From the NCBI RefSeq assembly GCF_030272615.1, contig NC_081411.1:184319572-184383571 (forward strand): a DNA stretch of 64,000 bases, written 5' to 3'. Positions 1-10,250 of this stretch are shown one piece after another (the stretch's first letter is position 1; each line of letters opens with the position of its first letter). This DNA is from Cryptomeria japonica (lineage: Eukaryota; Streptophyta; Pinopsida; Cupressales; Cupressaceae). Position numbers and translations under genes: made by a program. The notes below the pieces were generated by a model. The model saw only the letters and a list, made by a program, of their open reading frames with translations, ran no database searches and was not told where the DNA came from.

Positions 1-743
1 CTTAACCTTGCATTTACATGAGGTTACTATTGATAGTAAGTTTTCATTTGAGCACAAAATGGTGTGAAATTCTCCCCTAAGCTTCTGGTTGGCTAAATAA
101 GCATTCTGGTAAAGTTACGTCATAAGATCACATCTAGTTTTGAAGATATTAACTTATCCATTTTGGAGGGCCCAATGAAATGTTTAAATTTGATTTTGAG
201 TAATTTAGAGGCCCCAAAATGCCCTAAAAATTGGGCATAAATGGCATAGCTATTTATGAGGCAATAGAGCACTTCGCGAGCTTTCTGGTGCTTTAAACAG
301 TTCGTCAATCGAACACACAGTTCTCAGGTTATGGCCTCCAGAAGTTTGTACTCCTGAAATAGGAAATATAAAATACATCAAACACATAAATGGGATATAA
401 AAAGGGAGGGACACCTCATAGGGCATCTAGAAGGGAGATAAGGTTGGCTATACCTTATTGGGTGGTTTTAGCCCATGGTTTTGTAATACTATTTGATTGT
501 TTCTGATATTGTATCTCTTATATATGAGGTGCATGACATACAGGTTGTGTAAGAGTCCTATAGTTATTGAGTTACCTCTAAATCTCTAATTAGTGCTACT
601 CCTGTAAAGAGCTTGCTCTACAAGTATATTGTAATTTGTTTTGATTGCTTAATAATATATTGGGTGGCTTTTGGAGTGTGGGGTTTTTCTCCTGAAAGGG
701 TTTTCCCCATGTAAATTACTATGTTATGGTTTGAATGTTATTT
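1..743 (+). repeat. Left flank of element 1; probable copia-type LTR piece
   Basis: No gene is visible. The stretch 600-720 has the look of the R-U5 part of a plant Ty1/copia LTR: a short T/G-rich block followed by a phrase of the type CTCCTGAAAGGGTTTTCCCC. A TATA-like string (GATATAAAAAGGG) lies near 395-410. The sequence appears to continue at 9,835 on the other side of element 1, so element 1 probably landed inside this older repeat. The copia assignment is inference from sequence style only. Confidence 0.35.
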
Positions 744-748
744 ATGAG
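744..748. other. Target-site duplication ATGAG (left)
   Basis: ATGAG lies immediately before the TG that opens the left LTR remnant at 749. The same five bases follow the terminal CA of the right LTR at 9,830-9,834. A 5-bp duplication is the normal footprint of Ty3/gypsy integrase, so the two ends belong to one insertion even though the left LTR is truncated. Confidence 0.85.
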
Positions 749-884
749 TGTTTATGGTGAAAATGGATAACAGTAATAACAAAATTGAAAGGCTAAATGA
801 ATTCAACCACCAAACCCTAGCCTAACAACAACAAAGATCCACCATAACATATGAAGATTACCTAAGACAATGTAAATAAAACAA
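749..884 (-). repeat. Element 1 3' LTR, truncated
   Basis: This 136-bp block is nearly identical to 9,070-9,205, the end of the 5' LTR, and starts with TG at the target duplication. Homology stops at 884. The remaining roughly 620 bp of LTR expected here (U3 and the TGTAGACACC start) is missing, replaced by unrelated sequence. Confidence 0.85.
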
Positions 885-1100
885 TGATCATGGAGAGAGT
901 CGGAGGAGATAGGCATCTAGTGGTGGGGTCATGGGTCCTCCACCACCACTAGATAGAGGGGACAGGAGGGATGATCCTGGGGTGGGTCCTTCGGGGGCTC
1001 AGATTCCATTGAGGCCAGGCGGCTCCGAGGGAGGGAGTTCATCATAGCCTTAGAAGGCTCCCTATGTATCAGTATTGTACCATTTTTTTGTATGATGATG
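885..1100. other. Unassigned GC-richer segment replacing the 3' LTR start
   Basis: The segment is richer in G and C than its surroundings and contains a perfect 12-bp inverted repeat (915-926 with 943-954, core CTAGTGGTGG/CCACCACTAG). Near 1,088 it has TGTAGACACC, the start motif of the element 1 LTR, but in the opposite orientation. That could mark an inversion or another LTR edge. No product is recognised. Confidence 0.4.
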
Positions 1101-2745
1101 TAGACACCTTTGGGTGATTGTAGCCATATGATTTTGACATCATTGTATCATGACACTTTTGATTATAAATATATGAGATGATTCATCTTTGTGGTAGCTA
1201 TATGCATGTGTACCTATGTGATGAGATGTTCTTATGTGATGCTTATGATATGGATGCAAATATGTATATGATGCAATGCAATATGTTTTTTTGTTCTTTT
1301 ATGTTTTATATGTGTATGCATGATGCAAATGTGAATGTATGTAATGCAGATGAATATGATAATGCAAATGTAAATTGTGCTAACAGGTGTTGTGTGCAGG
1401 ATGTGATGCAATTGTGATATCTATATGTATGTATGAAATTCTTATATGTGGTAATGCAGGTGCAAACTACATGAAATGCAAATATTTTTGGTGTGTCATT
1501 ATACTCAGTCATGTGATAGCAGGCTACGCGGACTCAAGAAGGACAATGGAAGTCAATCAAGAAAGGCGGATGAAAGATGGAAGATATTAATGTGAAAGAG
1601 CTTCTTGTGCGTTATCATCATTGAGCTTTATTATGGCAAGTAGGTTATGACAATTGAGGCATATGTTTGACCCAAAAAGTCATTGTACCTATTTGCATGG
1701 AGATAAGACAGTCGCAAACAAAAAATGCCCCATTTCACACTAGACTCACAATGTCCTCATATCCTTGGACAAGTCATAGCATTACTAAAAGACAATCCAT
1801 AGACAACAAATACAAATAGGTGATGATACCCCATCCTCGCTTTTCTAGTGAAAGACATCCTGGAGATAGAATCTCTAGTCAGAGACATCCTGAAAAAGCT
1901 AAAAGACATGTCACCTAAAGATAAAATCAAAAGAAAACCAAGACTCGACACCAACATCCATTATAGTCCTCAAGTTTAGTGTCTCTTGTCACTTGTATAA
2001 GTCTTATTTGATTGTGGTCACAATGTTTACTTTTACAAAAATGATAGATAGCACTGAACCATATGTTGTCTGAATCTGTTGAAAGATTTGATTTTGTTGA
2101 AGCTCATTGTTGTTGTTGTGTCTCATCTGAAACTGACTGAATCCATGAAACTGATACTTTATTGCGAAGAAGATGAGACCTTATTGCAGACTGGCGATGC
2201 AAATGTTGCTTTATTGCGGATTGTGCGCGGATAGACTGAAGGAAGCTGGAAGAAACTGTACTCCTCGAAACATGTGATGCTCTCAATTCCACACCCATCA
2301 CTAGACGTAGGATTTGCCTTAGCCACAGATAGGATCTGATTTATTATGGATGGAAAGGGAGGTTTATTATGAATGGCTAACCAGTCTTAGGTAGATAAAT
2401 AACAAGCCATGATGGGAATGGGTAAATTTATTACGAATGAATAGGTTGTGAGTGTGTGCAAAGCGAAGGATGAAAGTGAATCCTGAAGAAGGGAGGAGCA
2501 ATGTCTCTACACATGGCACTGGTGATCTAGTTTTCACCATGGTACTTGCCCAGGGCGCCACTGAAGTGGTTTTCACCGTTGGATGAAATTATTTCTCTTT
2601 ACTTTTTTTGATTTTTCAATTTTTTTTGTGTCACAAGGTACCTGTTTGCTAGGTTTTCACCAAGTAACGATTTTTTTTGTTTTATAATTTTTTTGTATTT
2701 TTGAATTTTTTTATTTTTTTGTATTTTTGAATTAGGATACTTTGA
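1101..2745 (-). other. Element 1 post-integrase non-coding region
   Basis: No reading frame here looks real. The stretch 1,757-1,957 is an inverted relative of 10,359-10,559 in element B; the conceptual translations share strings such as MSLTRKARMG or close variants. It therefore belongs to the conserved 3' non-coding part of this element family. A conserved block around 2,535-2,610 (a GGCGCCACTGAAGTGG-type string followed by CTTTACTTTTTTTGA) also occurs after integrase in element 2 near 32,520-32,590. Confidence 0.6.
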
Positions 2746-2749
2746 AGAG

Positions 2750-2960
2750 CTATGTGTAGAACCTGCGAAGGTGCATGTTGTTGATAGGATCCTCCAAAGG
2801 TTCACCTTCTCTAGTTGAGAGCTGATATGCCCTGGATTCATAGGTTGTTGTAATGATGTAAGGACCAAGCCAATTTGGTTCGAACTTTCCCTTCTTCTCT
2901 CTGTCTTGCTGATTCTTGGGGTTTTCTCTAAGAACCAAGTCACCGACCATAAATGTTCGA
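2750..2960 (-). pseudogene. Element 1 integrase C-terminal tail
   Basis: The last 60 or so residues of the 3,334-2,750 minus-strand frame match the C-terminal end of a gypsy integrase. A GDLVLRENP segment is followed by GKFEPNWLGPY and the terminal LEDPINNMHLRRFYT, nearly the same as the end of element 2 pol. The catalytic core that should precede it is absent. The stop codon sits in the same place as in element 2, so this is the true end of pol. Confidence 0.85.
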
Positions 2961-3545
2961 GGCTTGACCTTGTGATTGCAGCTGCTTTGTTCCTTGACTG
3001 AATGATGTGTAGCTTGAGTGACTGTCTTCGTTGATGAAGGAACTAAGATAGAATTACTAGTGTGTGGACTACACAGGCCTGTATGCGTGTCACCTAAAGA
3101 AGTCTGGGCATCCTTGATAACAAAGTCCTTCGAGGAAGATCCATTAAAGGTCCATGATGTATCACTAGAAGGGAATGGATGTGTGGAACAAGTGGATGAG
3201 GGATGAAGGCTTATGATTGTGAAAAGAAGTGAAAGTAGGATGACATTATGGAGACTTAGGATCAACAAGTGTTCTTTTTTACTTGAAATTGTAGAACTTT
3301 TGCCCCCGATTATTTTGATATTAGGGGAGATCAAACTCTTGCTCTTTTTCTTTCATAGGATTTTTATCCTTGACTTTGATTTTTGCAGAGTCCAATAGAT
3401 TTTGATTTTGATTTGGACTAAAGAACTTCTCTTTATTTTTGACTTTTACATTTTTCTGTTCATAGCTTGATTTGTGATCCCCAATGAGTAAGGGCTTTTG
3501 TAATTCTCGTTGATCCAAGTCTGGAAGTGGAGTGGAAATGGAAGT
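2961..3545 (-). other. Unrecognised segment joined between protease and integrase tail
   Basis: This stretch lies where reverse transcriptase to integrase should be and resembles nothing in element 2. In the frame that runs into the integrase tail (from about 3,334) there is a strongly hydrophobic run, LLILSLHNVILLSLLFTIIS, followed by a Ser/Thr/Pro-rich stretch, which looks like a signal peptide or one membrane segment. A lysine-rich frame lies at 3,518-3,321. It may be filler at a deletion joint or a captured host fragment. I do not recognise a function. Confidence 0.4.
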
Positions 3546-3551
3546 AGTGGA

Positions 3552-4902
3552 TTATATGGTAAGGCTATATGATTTCTCAAGAGGGTTGGCGATATGCTCA
3601 ATAGATTCTTTGTTGGATCCACTAGAATTGCATTCAGACTTAGTAGCCACAACACTAGGTGGTTCACACCCAATTCCTTGCAAATTGTTTATAGATTGTT
3701 CCTGTCGACTGAATATCTTTGGAGATAGTGGGAGTTGATCAACATGAAAGATATACTCACCACATCCCATGTCTTTAATCTTGAAATTTTCTTTGATCTC
3801 TGCTTGTTTTGATGTAGAAGCTTTCAATGATTCTGGATCCACATATGCTGATGAAGGAATAGCCTCTCGATTAGCTGGAATTGTTATTTCTGATTTAGGT
3901 CGCAGATTATGGCAATATATGAATGGGTTAGGATCAGCTTTGATGGTCACTTCAACTCCATTGTGCGGAAACTTGATACATCGATGATATGTAGATGGTA
4001 CTGCGCTCATCTCATGAATCCATGGGCGTCCCAAGAGTATGTTGTATGTGAGATCTAGATCAAGGACTTGACAAACCACATCCTTTGTAACCGGTCCAAC
4101 TCTGAGAGGTAAGGTGACTACCTTTGGATGAACGCTCTTCATCATCATATGCTTTGATGGTAATTTTGTTTGTAGAATTCACAGCTTTATCAAAATATCC
4201 CAATTGTTTAACTGTGCTCAACGTACAAATATTCAGACCTGCTCCTCCATCTATCAGGACTCGTTTGATTTTATGTTTGTGTATGAAGGCTTCAATGTGT
4301 AAAGGTGCATTATGTGGCTGACTTACGGAGGCGTCATCGGCTTCTGTGAATGTAAGGGAATGTGGAATGGAAAGGTATCCCACCATGGCTTGAAACCGGT
4401 CCACATTTAGATCAGTAGGGACAGAAGTGTCTCTCAAAGTTTTGTCAAGAATGGATTTATGTGCGGGGGATATGCGTAGGAGCTCAAGAATGGAGATAAG
4501 CGTGGGTGTCTTCCCTAACTGTTCCACAAGGTCGTACTCAAGCTTAGTTGATGAGGAAGCAGTGTTCTTGGTTGGAGAACCTTGCAAAGTAATTTTACTT
4601 CGATGGGTTGTAACATGACATTCAGAAGTAGGTTCGGAAGAAGATCCAACACCTTTTAGGACAATCTTGGGTCTCTGAGTAGGATTCTCAAGGTTTTTGT
4701 CCTTGATGATAATAGTAGAGACATAAATTGTCCATCGAGATGTGATTGATGGTTGAATCATAGTTGTAAGGTGCTCTAGTATAGTTGGTTTGATCCTCTG
4801 TGGCTTTAGCTTTTCCTTTGTCATGTTTTGGGAATGGTTCCTTAAACATCTCGAGTTCTTGATTGGATGAGTGCCCTTCAATCTCAATGTCACCTCTATC
4901 AA
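3552..4902 (-). pseudogene. Element 1 aspartic protease (retropepsin-like) region
   Basis: Two overlapping frames cover this: 4,902-4,060 and 4,148-3,552. The first contains the flap-less retropepsin start RVLIDGGAGLNICTL, where the usual D-S/T-G is D-G-G. The second continues with LLGRPWIHEMSAVPSTYH and KFPHNGVEV, the same blocks as in element 2. The phase change near 4,130 and another near 4,700, where gag should pass into protease, are frameshifts relative to element 2, which reads through this region in fewer frames. The role would be processing of Gag and Pol; here it is broken. Confidence 0.8.
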
Positions 4903-6820
4903 TGAGATCTTGTACGATGTTCTTCAGTCGATGACAATTTCCTGTCTTATGACCCTTGCTCTTATGAAATTCACAATATTCATCATCATTCCACCAATTT
5001 GGTTTAACCTTTGGTTCATATGGAGGAAAATCTGGAACCGTGATTACCTTGTTCGCCACTAGCTTTTTGAAGACTGACTCAAGTGGTTCTCCTAGTGGAG
5101 TGTACTTCCTTCGTGATCTGGAAGTTGTTTGAGTATTCACTTGATTGTTTGTAGAACTTGTTCCTGAAAAGATGAATTTGGGTCGCACTATATTGGCATC
5201 AACAACACCATCATTGACTGTGTTCTTGTTTTTATTCCAAAATCTTGGCTTGTCTTTTCCTTTAAAGTCATCTTTGTTTTCCTTGAATATCTTAATGGCT
5301 CCTTGCTCAATTAGGACCTTTTCTATTGCTAAGCCTTTTTCAATGACGTCCTTGAAGGTAGACAAACAAGCTTTCCTTAAGTCATAGCCAATGTCTTTGT
5401 TAACACTCTGGGTGAACATTTCTACCATTTGTTTTTGTGGAATTTCACAAGAGCATCTGCTGGCTAGATTTCTCCATCTTTGTAAAAATGATGCAAAAGA
5501 CTCTCCCTCTTTTTGCTTGGTGTTGCACAAAGTAGTGATTGATATGTCTATCTCTATATTGTAGGAGAAATGTTGAATAAATGCCTCTGCTAAGTCACCC
5601 CATGACTTGATACCAGGTGGGAGTTGGGAGAACCATTCCATAGCTTGATCACCTAGGCTTTGTGGGAATAATCTCATCAAATATGTCTCTTCTACTGCTA
5701 CTTCAATGCAAGCTATGAAAAACTATCTTATGTGTGCCTTAGGATCCCCTTTTCCTCTATACTTATCAAATTTAGGTGTCACAAAGTGTGTAGGAAAAGG
5801 AGGCATTGGAATGCTCTTGTCGAATGGATAAGGACATATGTCTCTCATTGTGTACGTTGGCTTTGGTGTATTTATGTCCTCCATTTTCTTTTGTAAGTCC
5901 CTAATTTGTTGCTCCAAATTGCTCTTAGGTGGAGATCGACTTCTTGGACCATACCCTATACTTGAGGCACCCATTGGAGGAGGAGCATGTTGCATATATG
6001 GATGATATTGATCATACACATGTTCATATGGAGGAGGTCTATAGTGATGTTGCATATATGGACCACATGGTCTAGATTCATGTTGAGGAACGAAATATCT
6101 ATTTTGTCCATGTATACCATACTCTACAGGCATGTCATGTTCTAATGTGTTACCCCAAAATTTGACATGGGGTTTCCTTGTGTCCAAATTTTGAGCATGC
6201 CTTTGAATATCCAATTGCTTTGGTGATTGATCCTTAGCATTGGTATGTGATTGAGCATATCTTTCTACATAAGACTTCCATAATGGTCTACGAAGGTGAG
6301 TATCATATGCTTGACCATGTGTATGTGGGACCTCTGGTTTTTGAAACAAAGATGATGGTGATTCAGGCACAAGATGTGGTCCTCTATTTCCTCCACTATT
6401 AGGCCTCCTTTGATCCATGTTGGAGTGAGTTTTTTGCAAAGGTCGATTTTCCATTATTTGAGACGTGTCAAAATCATGAGGTATCTTGGCTCCACTTTGT
6501 GCCATCATTTGTAAGAAGTATTGTCTATCTCTCCTCATTATTTCCTCAATCAATCGATTGAAGTGGGGGTCCATAATGGATTCTTCCACATCTGCTGAAT
6601 GTACTGAAAAGTTGTCCATATTGTCATTGTGTGTATCATTGTTGTTTGTAGAGCCCATGTTCTCAACATTTGGAATGTTTCTAGAGACATCCATGTCAGG
6701 TAATGTAGTGTGATCAGAATTGGAAAAGATATCATTGTCATACTCATAGACACTCATGTTTGCGGACTCTTGAGCCTCTTTAGTTTCTCTCCTAGATTTT
6801 TGAAGACGGGTTTCAACCAT
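4688..6820 (-). pseudogene. Element 1 gag
   Basis: The frame starts MVETRLQKSRRE at 6,820 and runs to 4,688, interrupted by a single in-frame TAG at 5,723-5,725, where element 2 has a glutamate (VREFH). The N-terminal half is low-complexity with His/Tyr/Pro-rich repeats (MQHHYRPPPYEH type). The second half has the retrotransposon capsid fold signature: YLMRLFPQSLGDQAMEWFSQL, LCNTKQKEGESF and FLQRWRNL. Near the end is a zinc-knuckle-like CEFHKSKGHKTGNC (C-x2-H-x4-H-x4-C). Gag forms the cytoplasmic particle that packages element RNA. The start matches the gag start of element 2 (MAQTRSR). Confidence 0.88.
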
Positions 6821-7313
6821 GAACTAGGTATTAACCAAGATGTGTGAGACTAGATGAAAACAGAAAAGGTATGGAAGACCAAGAGTTGGATGGAATGTAA
6901 ATGAATCTGAGGTGTACTTACAATGTGCAAAGTGTAAGAACAAGTATGTGTGTAGTAGAGTAGGTGTGGCTTCCAAAGAGAGGATAGTTTTTCTTGATGA
7001 GGTAAGTTGACCTTGACTCTAAGTAAGACCAAATGAGACCCAAAGGTAAGAAACCTTGATGAGGGACCACTTAGCAAAGTATTGTTGTATGTAGTGTGTT
7101 GACAAAGTATAGTGAGGACAAGCAAGTGACCTTTTGACTCAAGTTTAAAAAATTGTAAATGTAAAGTGAGATATGAAGCAATGATGGACTATGTGAGACC
7201 CAAAGCCAAGTTGAATGCTAAATGAAACCTGGAGAAACAACCTAGGAAGCTCAAGAATTCTGAAATTGAATGTGTTTGTTTGCTGGATTGTAAATTTTTT
7301 TTGCAATTCTGAA

Positions 7314-7503
7314 TATAGATGCGCTTGTATACTTCATAGACGCGGTTTCCTGACACAAATGTGGTTCTATTCAACACAGACGCACTTCTGAGATTTTTGT
7401 GAAATGCACTGTTGATTCTGGGAACACAGACGCGATTTTGCCCTTCACAGACGTGGTTATCCAGCACAAACGCTATTATGACAGACACAGACGCGTTTCT
7501 ACA
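7314..7503. repeat. Leader motif cluster 1 (CACAGACGCG-type)
   Basis: About eight degenerate copies of CACAGACGCGRTT (AAYCGCGTCTGTG in the element's sense) occur here at irregular spacings, mostly 15-35 bp. Variants include TAGACGCGG, CACAGACGTGG, CACAAACGC and CACAGACGCAC. The spacing is too loose for a simple tandem repeat. The function is unknown. Confidence 0.7.
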
Positions 7504-8715
7504 AAATTTGTGCATTTTTTTCCAATCTGTGAAGTCATTTTGTTGTGATCAAATCTGATTGTTTGACTGTTTTTCGTGACAAAAGGACACAGTGGTGATG
7601 AAGACCCAATGTTTGTAAGTGTCTAGACTCAAAATAATTTGAAAAAAAAAAAAAAAGTGTGTTGTTTGATGTAAAAATGTTTTGCATACACTTGAAGACA
7701 CAAAAGACACAATGTTTTGCTGTTTGGTCTTGAATGTTCTGAATGTTTAAAATAAGTCAAGCACAATTCTTATGGCTGGCCAAGACAATAGTTGTTGATT
7801 CCACATGGGGTTTTACCTCCGAGGCTATGCTATTCAGAGAGGATACTTAGATGCTTGACCTCACTGGCTCCACCCTTGGCACTCACTTCTTGGGTCAGCC
7901 AAGAATCAGTCCCCACGAAAACTACCTGTGGCAAACTTTGTATCTCTACTAAGAACCGTATGTGTGTGGGCCGCTACCAGAGGTCCGATCTCCTGCCCCA
8001 ACAACTAGAAGGATTTGGGCTTCTAAAACAAAAAGGTGCTAGTAAGGGCATCCGCTCGTGTGGCCATACATGCGGCACTTTTAGCTCTGTAAATACAGAA
8101 GGCTCCCAGCCGGTAGGGGTTACGCCCTACAACTGATCAAATAAATTTGATCAAACGGGTTTATGGGGAGACAGTGTCGATATGAACTAATCAACACACG
8201 TTATCCATAGTTTTCACCATGAATACATTTTTTTATAGTGGTTCAGAAGAGGTGGGTTTTCCTCGCTACCACTTGGGTCGTTCTCTTCTCACTAGTAGTC
8301 CTAATGACCACACGAGAAGACAGACCCTCTAAAGATTAAACAAAAAGAGCCTATTGCTCAAGACACAAAAGACAATGATTCAATTTTAGTGCACCAATTG
8401 AAGTGTTTTCTAGTCTATGAAAACAAGGCACACAATAAAAATCCAAAAACTCTTACCAAGGACCTGCAACAAAAGGTTGTTAGTAGGTTGGATTGTTTCA
8501 AATGATCACCCCTTCCTGCAAACACATAAGTTAGGTAAATTTTAAACCCAGAAGACTTTGTGAAAATAGGGGCCTTCAACCAAACGTTTTGCTTTCAAGA
8601 CAAGCTGCACCAATTTCGTTAGCTAGATCTGAAAATGTTAGCTCAAAATAGACCAGATCTAAAACCCTAAATGCAAAACTTGAAATTGAATGAATAAACT
8701 TCAAAATTTGAAATT

Positions 8716-8960
8716 GATGAACACAGACGTGGTTACCCTCAACACAGATGTGGTTCTATGAGGCACAGACGCAGCTCGAAATCACAGACGTGGCTGGTTA
8801 ACACAAACACGGCTTAAACCACCACAGACGCGACTTTAGGACATAAACGCAATTTCCAAAACCTGCAAAACAAAATATTGCTAATAACACAAACGCGATT
8901 TCAGTTGTCGCAGACGCACCAGAAAATAAAAAACGCGATCCGAAAGTACGCAAACGCGAA
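8716..8960. repeat. Leader motif cluster 2 (CACAGACGCG-type)
   Basis: About eleven copies of the same degenerate motif as in 7,314-7,503, again about 20-25 bp apart, ending roughly 110 bp from the LTR. The variation is mainly C/T at the CpG positions, as expected from methylation decay. Confidence 0.7.
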
Positions 8961-9048
8961 AATACCAAAATGCTGTCAAAAATGTCAGATCCGCAACTTC
9001 AGAAACACAAAATCTGCAACAAGAAGGTTAAATACAAAAGGGACAAGA

Positions 9049-9069
9049 GTCCCACAGGACATGCCAAAA
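9049..9069 (-). other. Element 1 candidate primer-binding site
   Basis: On the element strand the bases just after the 5' LTR read TTTTGGCATGTCCTGTGGGA. The TGG is where complementarity to a tRNA CCA end is expected. I could not assign the tRNA. Confidence 0.4.
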
Positions 9070-9829
9070 TGTTTATGGTGAAAATGGATAACAATAATAA
9101 CAAAATTGAAAGGCTAAATGAATTCAACCACCAAACCCTAGCCTAACAACAACAAAGATCCACCATAACATATGAAGATTACCTAAGACAATGTAAATAA
9201 AACAAAATCACCAAGATTATGCCATCACATGTCCAATAGGGTTTTGATCTCCATTCTTCCTATCTGCATTGATCTTGCTTGATATATTTGCTCTCAGATT
9301 TTATGTGCACAAGAGCTCAACAAAGAACGAAATGTGGTTGCAAGTAGGATCGTAGTGTAGTCAATTGATCAAGTAGTTAGGGTTTGATAATGAAGGAAGC
9401 ATCTCCTTATATAGAAGACACTATAAGAAATGGAGGGATAAGATTGAGAGGTGTAAAAGGAGGTCGACTATGATTAGAGGGTAGGTAGAAGAAATAATAA
9501 AATAATGAAAGGGGTAGGTAGTGTAGAAATTAAGAGATGAATGACATGTGTCATGTGTAGAAAAGGCTAATGAATTAATTAAATAAATAGAGATTTATTT
9601 AATTAATAGAGGAAATGGGATAATTAAATAAATAAATATTTATTTAATTTAGGAAAAGGATAATTTAAATAAATAAATGTATTTATTTAAATAAGAAATA
9701 AGGCTAGAAGAGGATAAATGAATTAATTAAATAAATAAAGATTTATTTAATTAATAGAAGAATTAGGCTTAGATAATTGAATAAATAAAATATTTATTTA
9801 ATTGAACAGGACAATTTTAGGTGTCTACA
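9070..9829 (-). repeat. Element 1 5' LTR, complete (760 bp)
   Basis: The block begins TG and ends CA on the plus strand. On the element strand it starts TGTAGACACCTAAAATTGT. It contains repeated ATTTATTTAATTAA-type blocks, also present in element B (11,375 on). A TATA box (TATATAAG on the minus strand, about 9,406-9,413) marks the likely promoter. Confidence 0.88.
9406..9413 (-). promoter_or_regulatory. TATA box of the element 1 LTR
   Basis: TATATAAG on the minus strand, a little past the middle of the LTR and about 340 bp before its 3' end, fits the U3/R boundary of a plant LTR. Confidence 0.6.
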
Positions 9830-9834
9830 ATGAG
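9830..9834. other. Target-site duplication ATGAG (right)
   Basis: This is the partner of 744-748. It directly follows the CA end of the LTR. Confidence 0.85.
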
Positions 9835-10250
9835 TATTTCTATTTTTTGTAACTATTGTGATGATTTGTAAATTTTTTTGCATTACCCTCCTCTCAAGGT
9901 TAGTGTAGGAAGTTGTTCCACTACTTAACTTCCTTACATATATTATTATATGTGATCCTTGTGCTTGGATTAACATGTTATCCTATTGTGGGATAGTCAT
10001 TGCACATCACATAAGACTTCACCATCATTCACTTATATCCATTTCTATAAAAATCACTTTTGCCTTGCTAGACACTAGGCACAAACATTGAAAAAATCAT
10101 AAAATGTCCTTAAAAAATCATAAAAATCATAAAAAGTCCTTAAAAAATTAAAACATTTATACAACTCTGAAAATCCTAAAAATCCAAAAACATGTAATAA
10201 ACATTAAAGAGACACAAACACTTCAGATGAGCATGCAGCTTTGAACTTCA
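9835..10250. other. Right flank of element 1
   Basis: AT-rich DNA without a gene. The stretch 10,085-10,200 has short A-rich iterations (AAAATCATAAAAAGTCC type). It is probably the continuation of the older repeat cut by element 1 at 748. Confidence 0.35.

Larger units (their letters stand above)
6821..9069 (-). other. Element 1 long 5' leader
   Basis: About 2.2 kb between the 5' LTR and gag with no convincing reading frame. It holds two clusters of a short motif (separate entries) and, at about 7,780-8,130, a more GC-rich block with no product. Long untranslated leaders are known in the Tat and Athila lineages; element 2 has one of about 2.7 kb. Confidence 0.7.
749..9829 (-). mobile_element. 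Element 1: non-autonomous Ty3/gypsy (Tat-like) retrotransposon
   Basis: A minus-strand LTR retrotransposon of about 9.1 kb bounded by ATGAG target duplications. In its own direction it has: the 5' LTR (9,829-9,070), a leader of about 2.2 kb, gag (6,820-4,688, one in-frame stop), protease (about 4,902-3,552, split by frameshifts), the integrase C-terminal tail (ending at 2,750), about 1.6 kb of non-coding DNA and a 136-bp remnant of the 3' LTR. Reverse transcriptase, both RNase H domains and the integrase zinc-binding and DDE regions are absent, so it could only have moved with proteins from a relative such as element 2. The gag, protease and post-integrase DNA resemble element 2, which supports the Tat-like label. 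Confidence 0.9.

Noticed and set aside
1088-1097. TGTAGACACC as the start of a plus-strand LTR
   Set aside because: No polypurine tract lies before it and no LTR homology follows, so it is not called as an LTR.
7792-8136. A 114-residue plus-strand frame in the element 1 leader
   Set aside because: Antisense to the element, no motif, and the region is non-coding leader.
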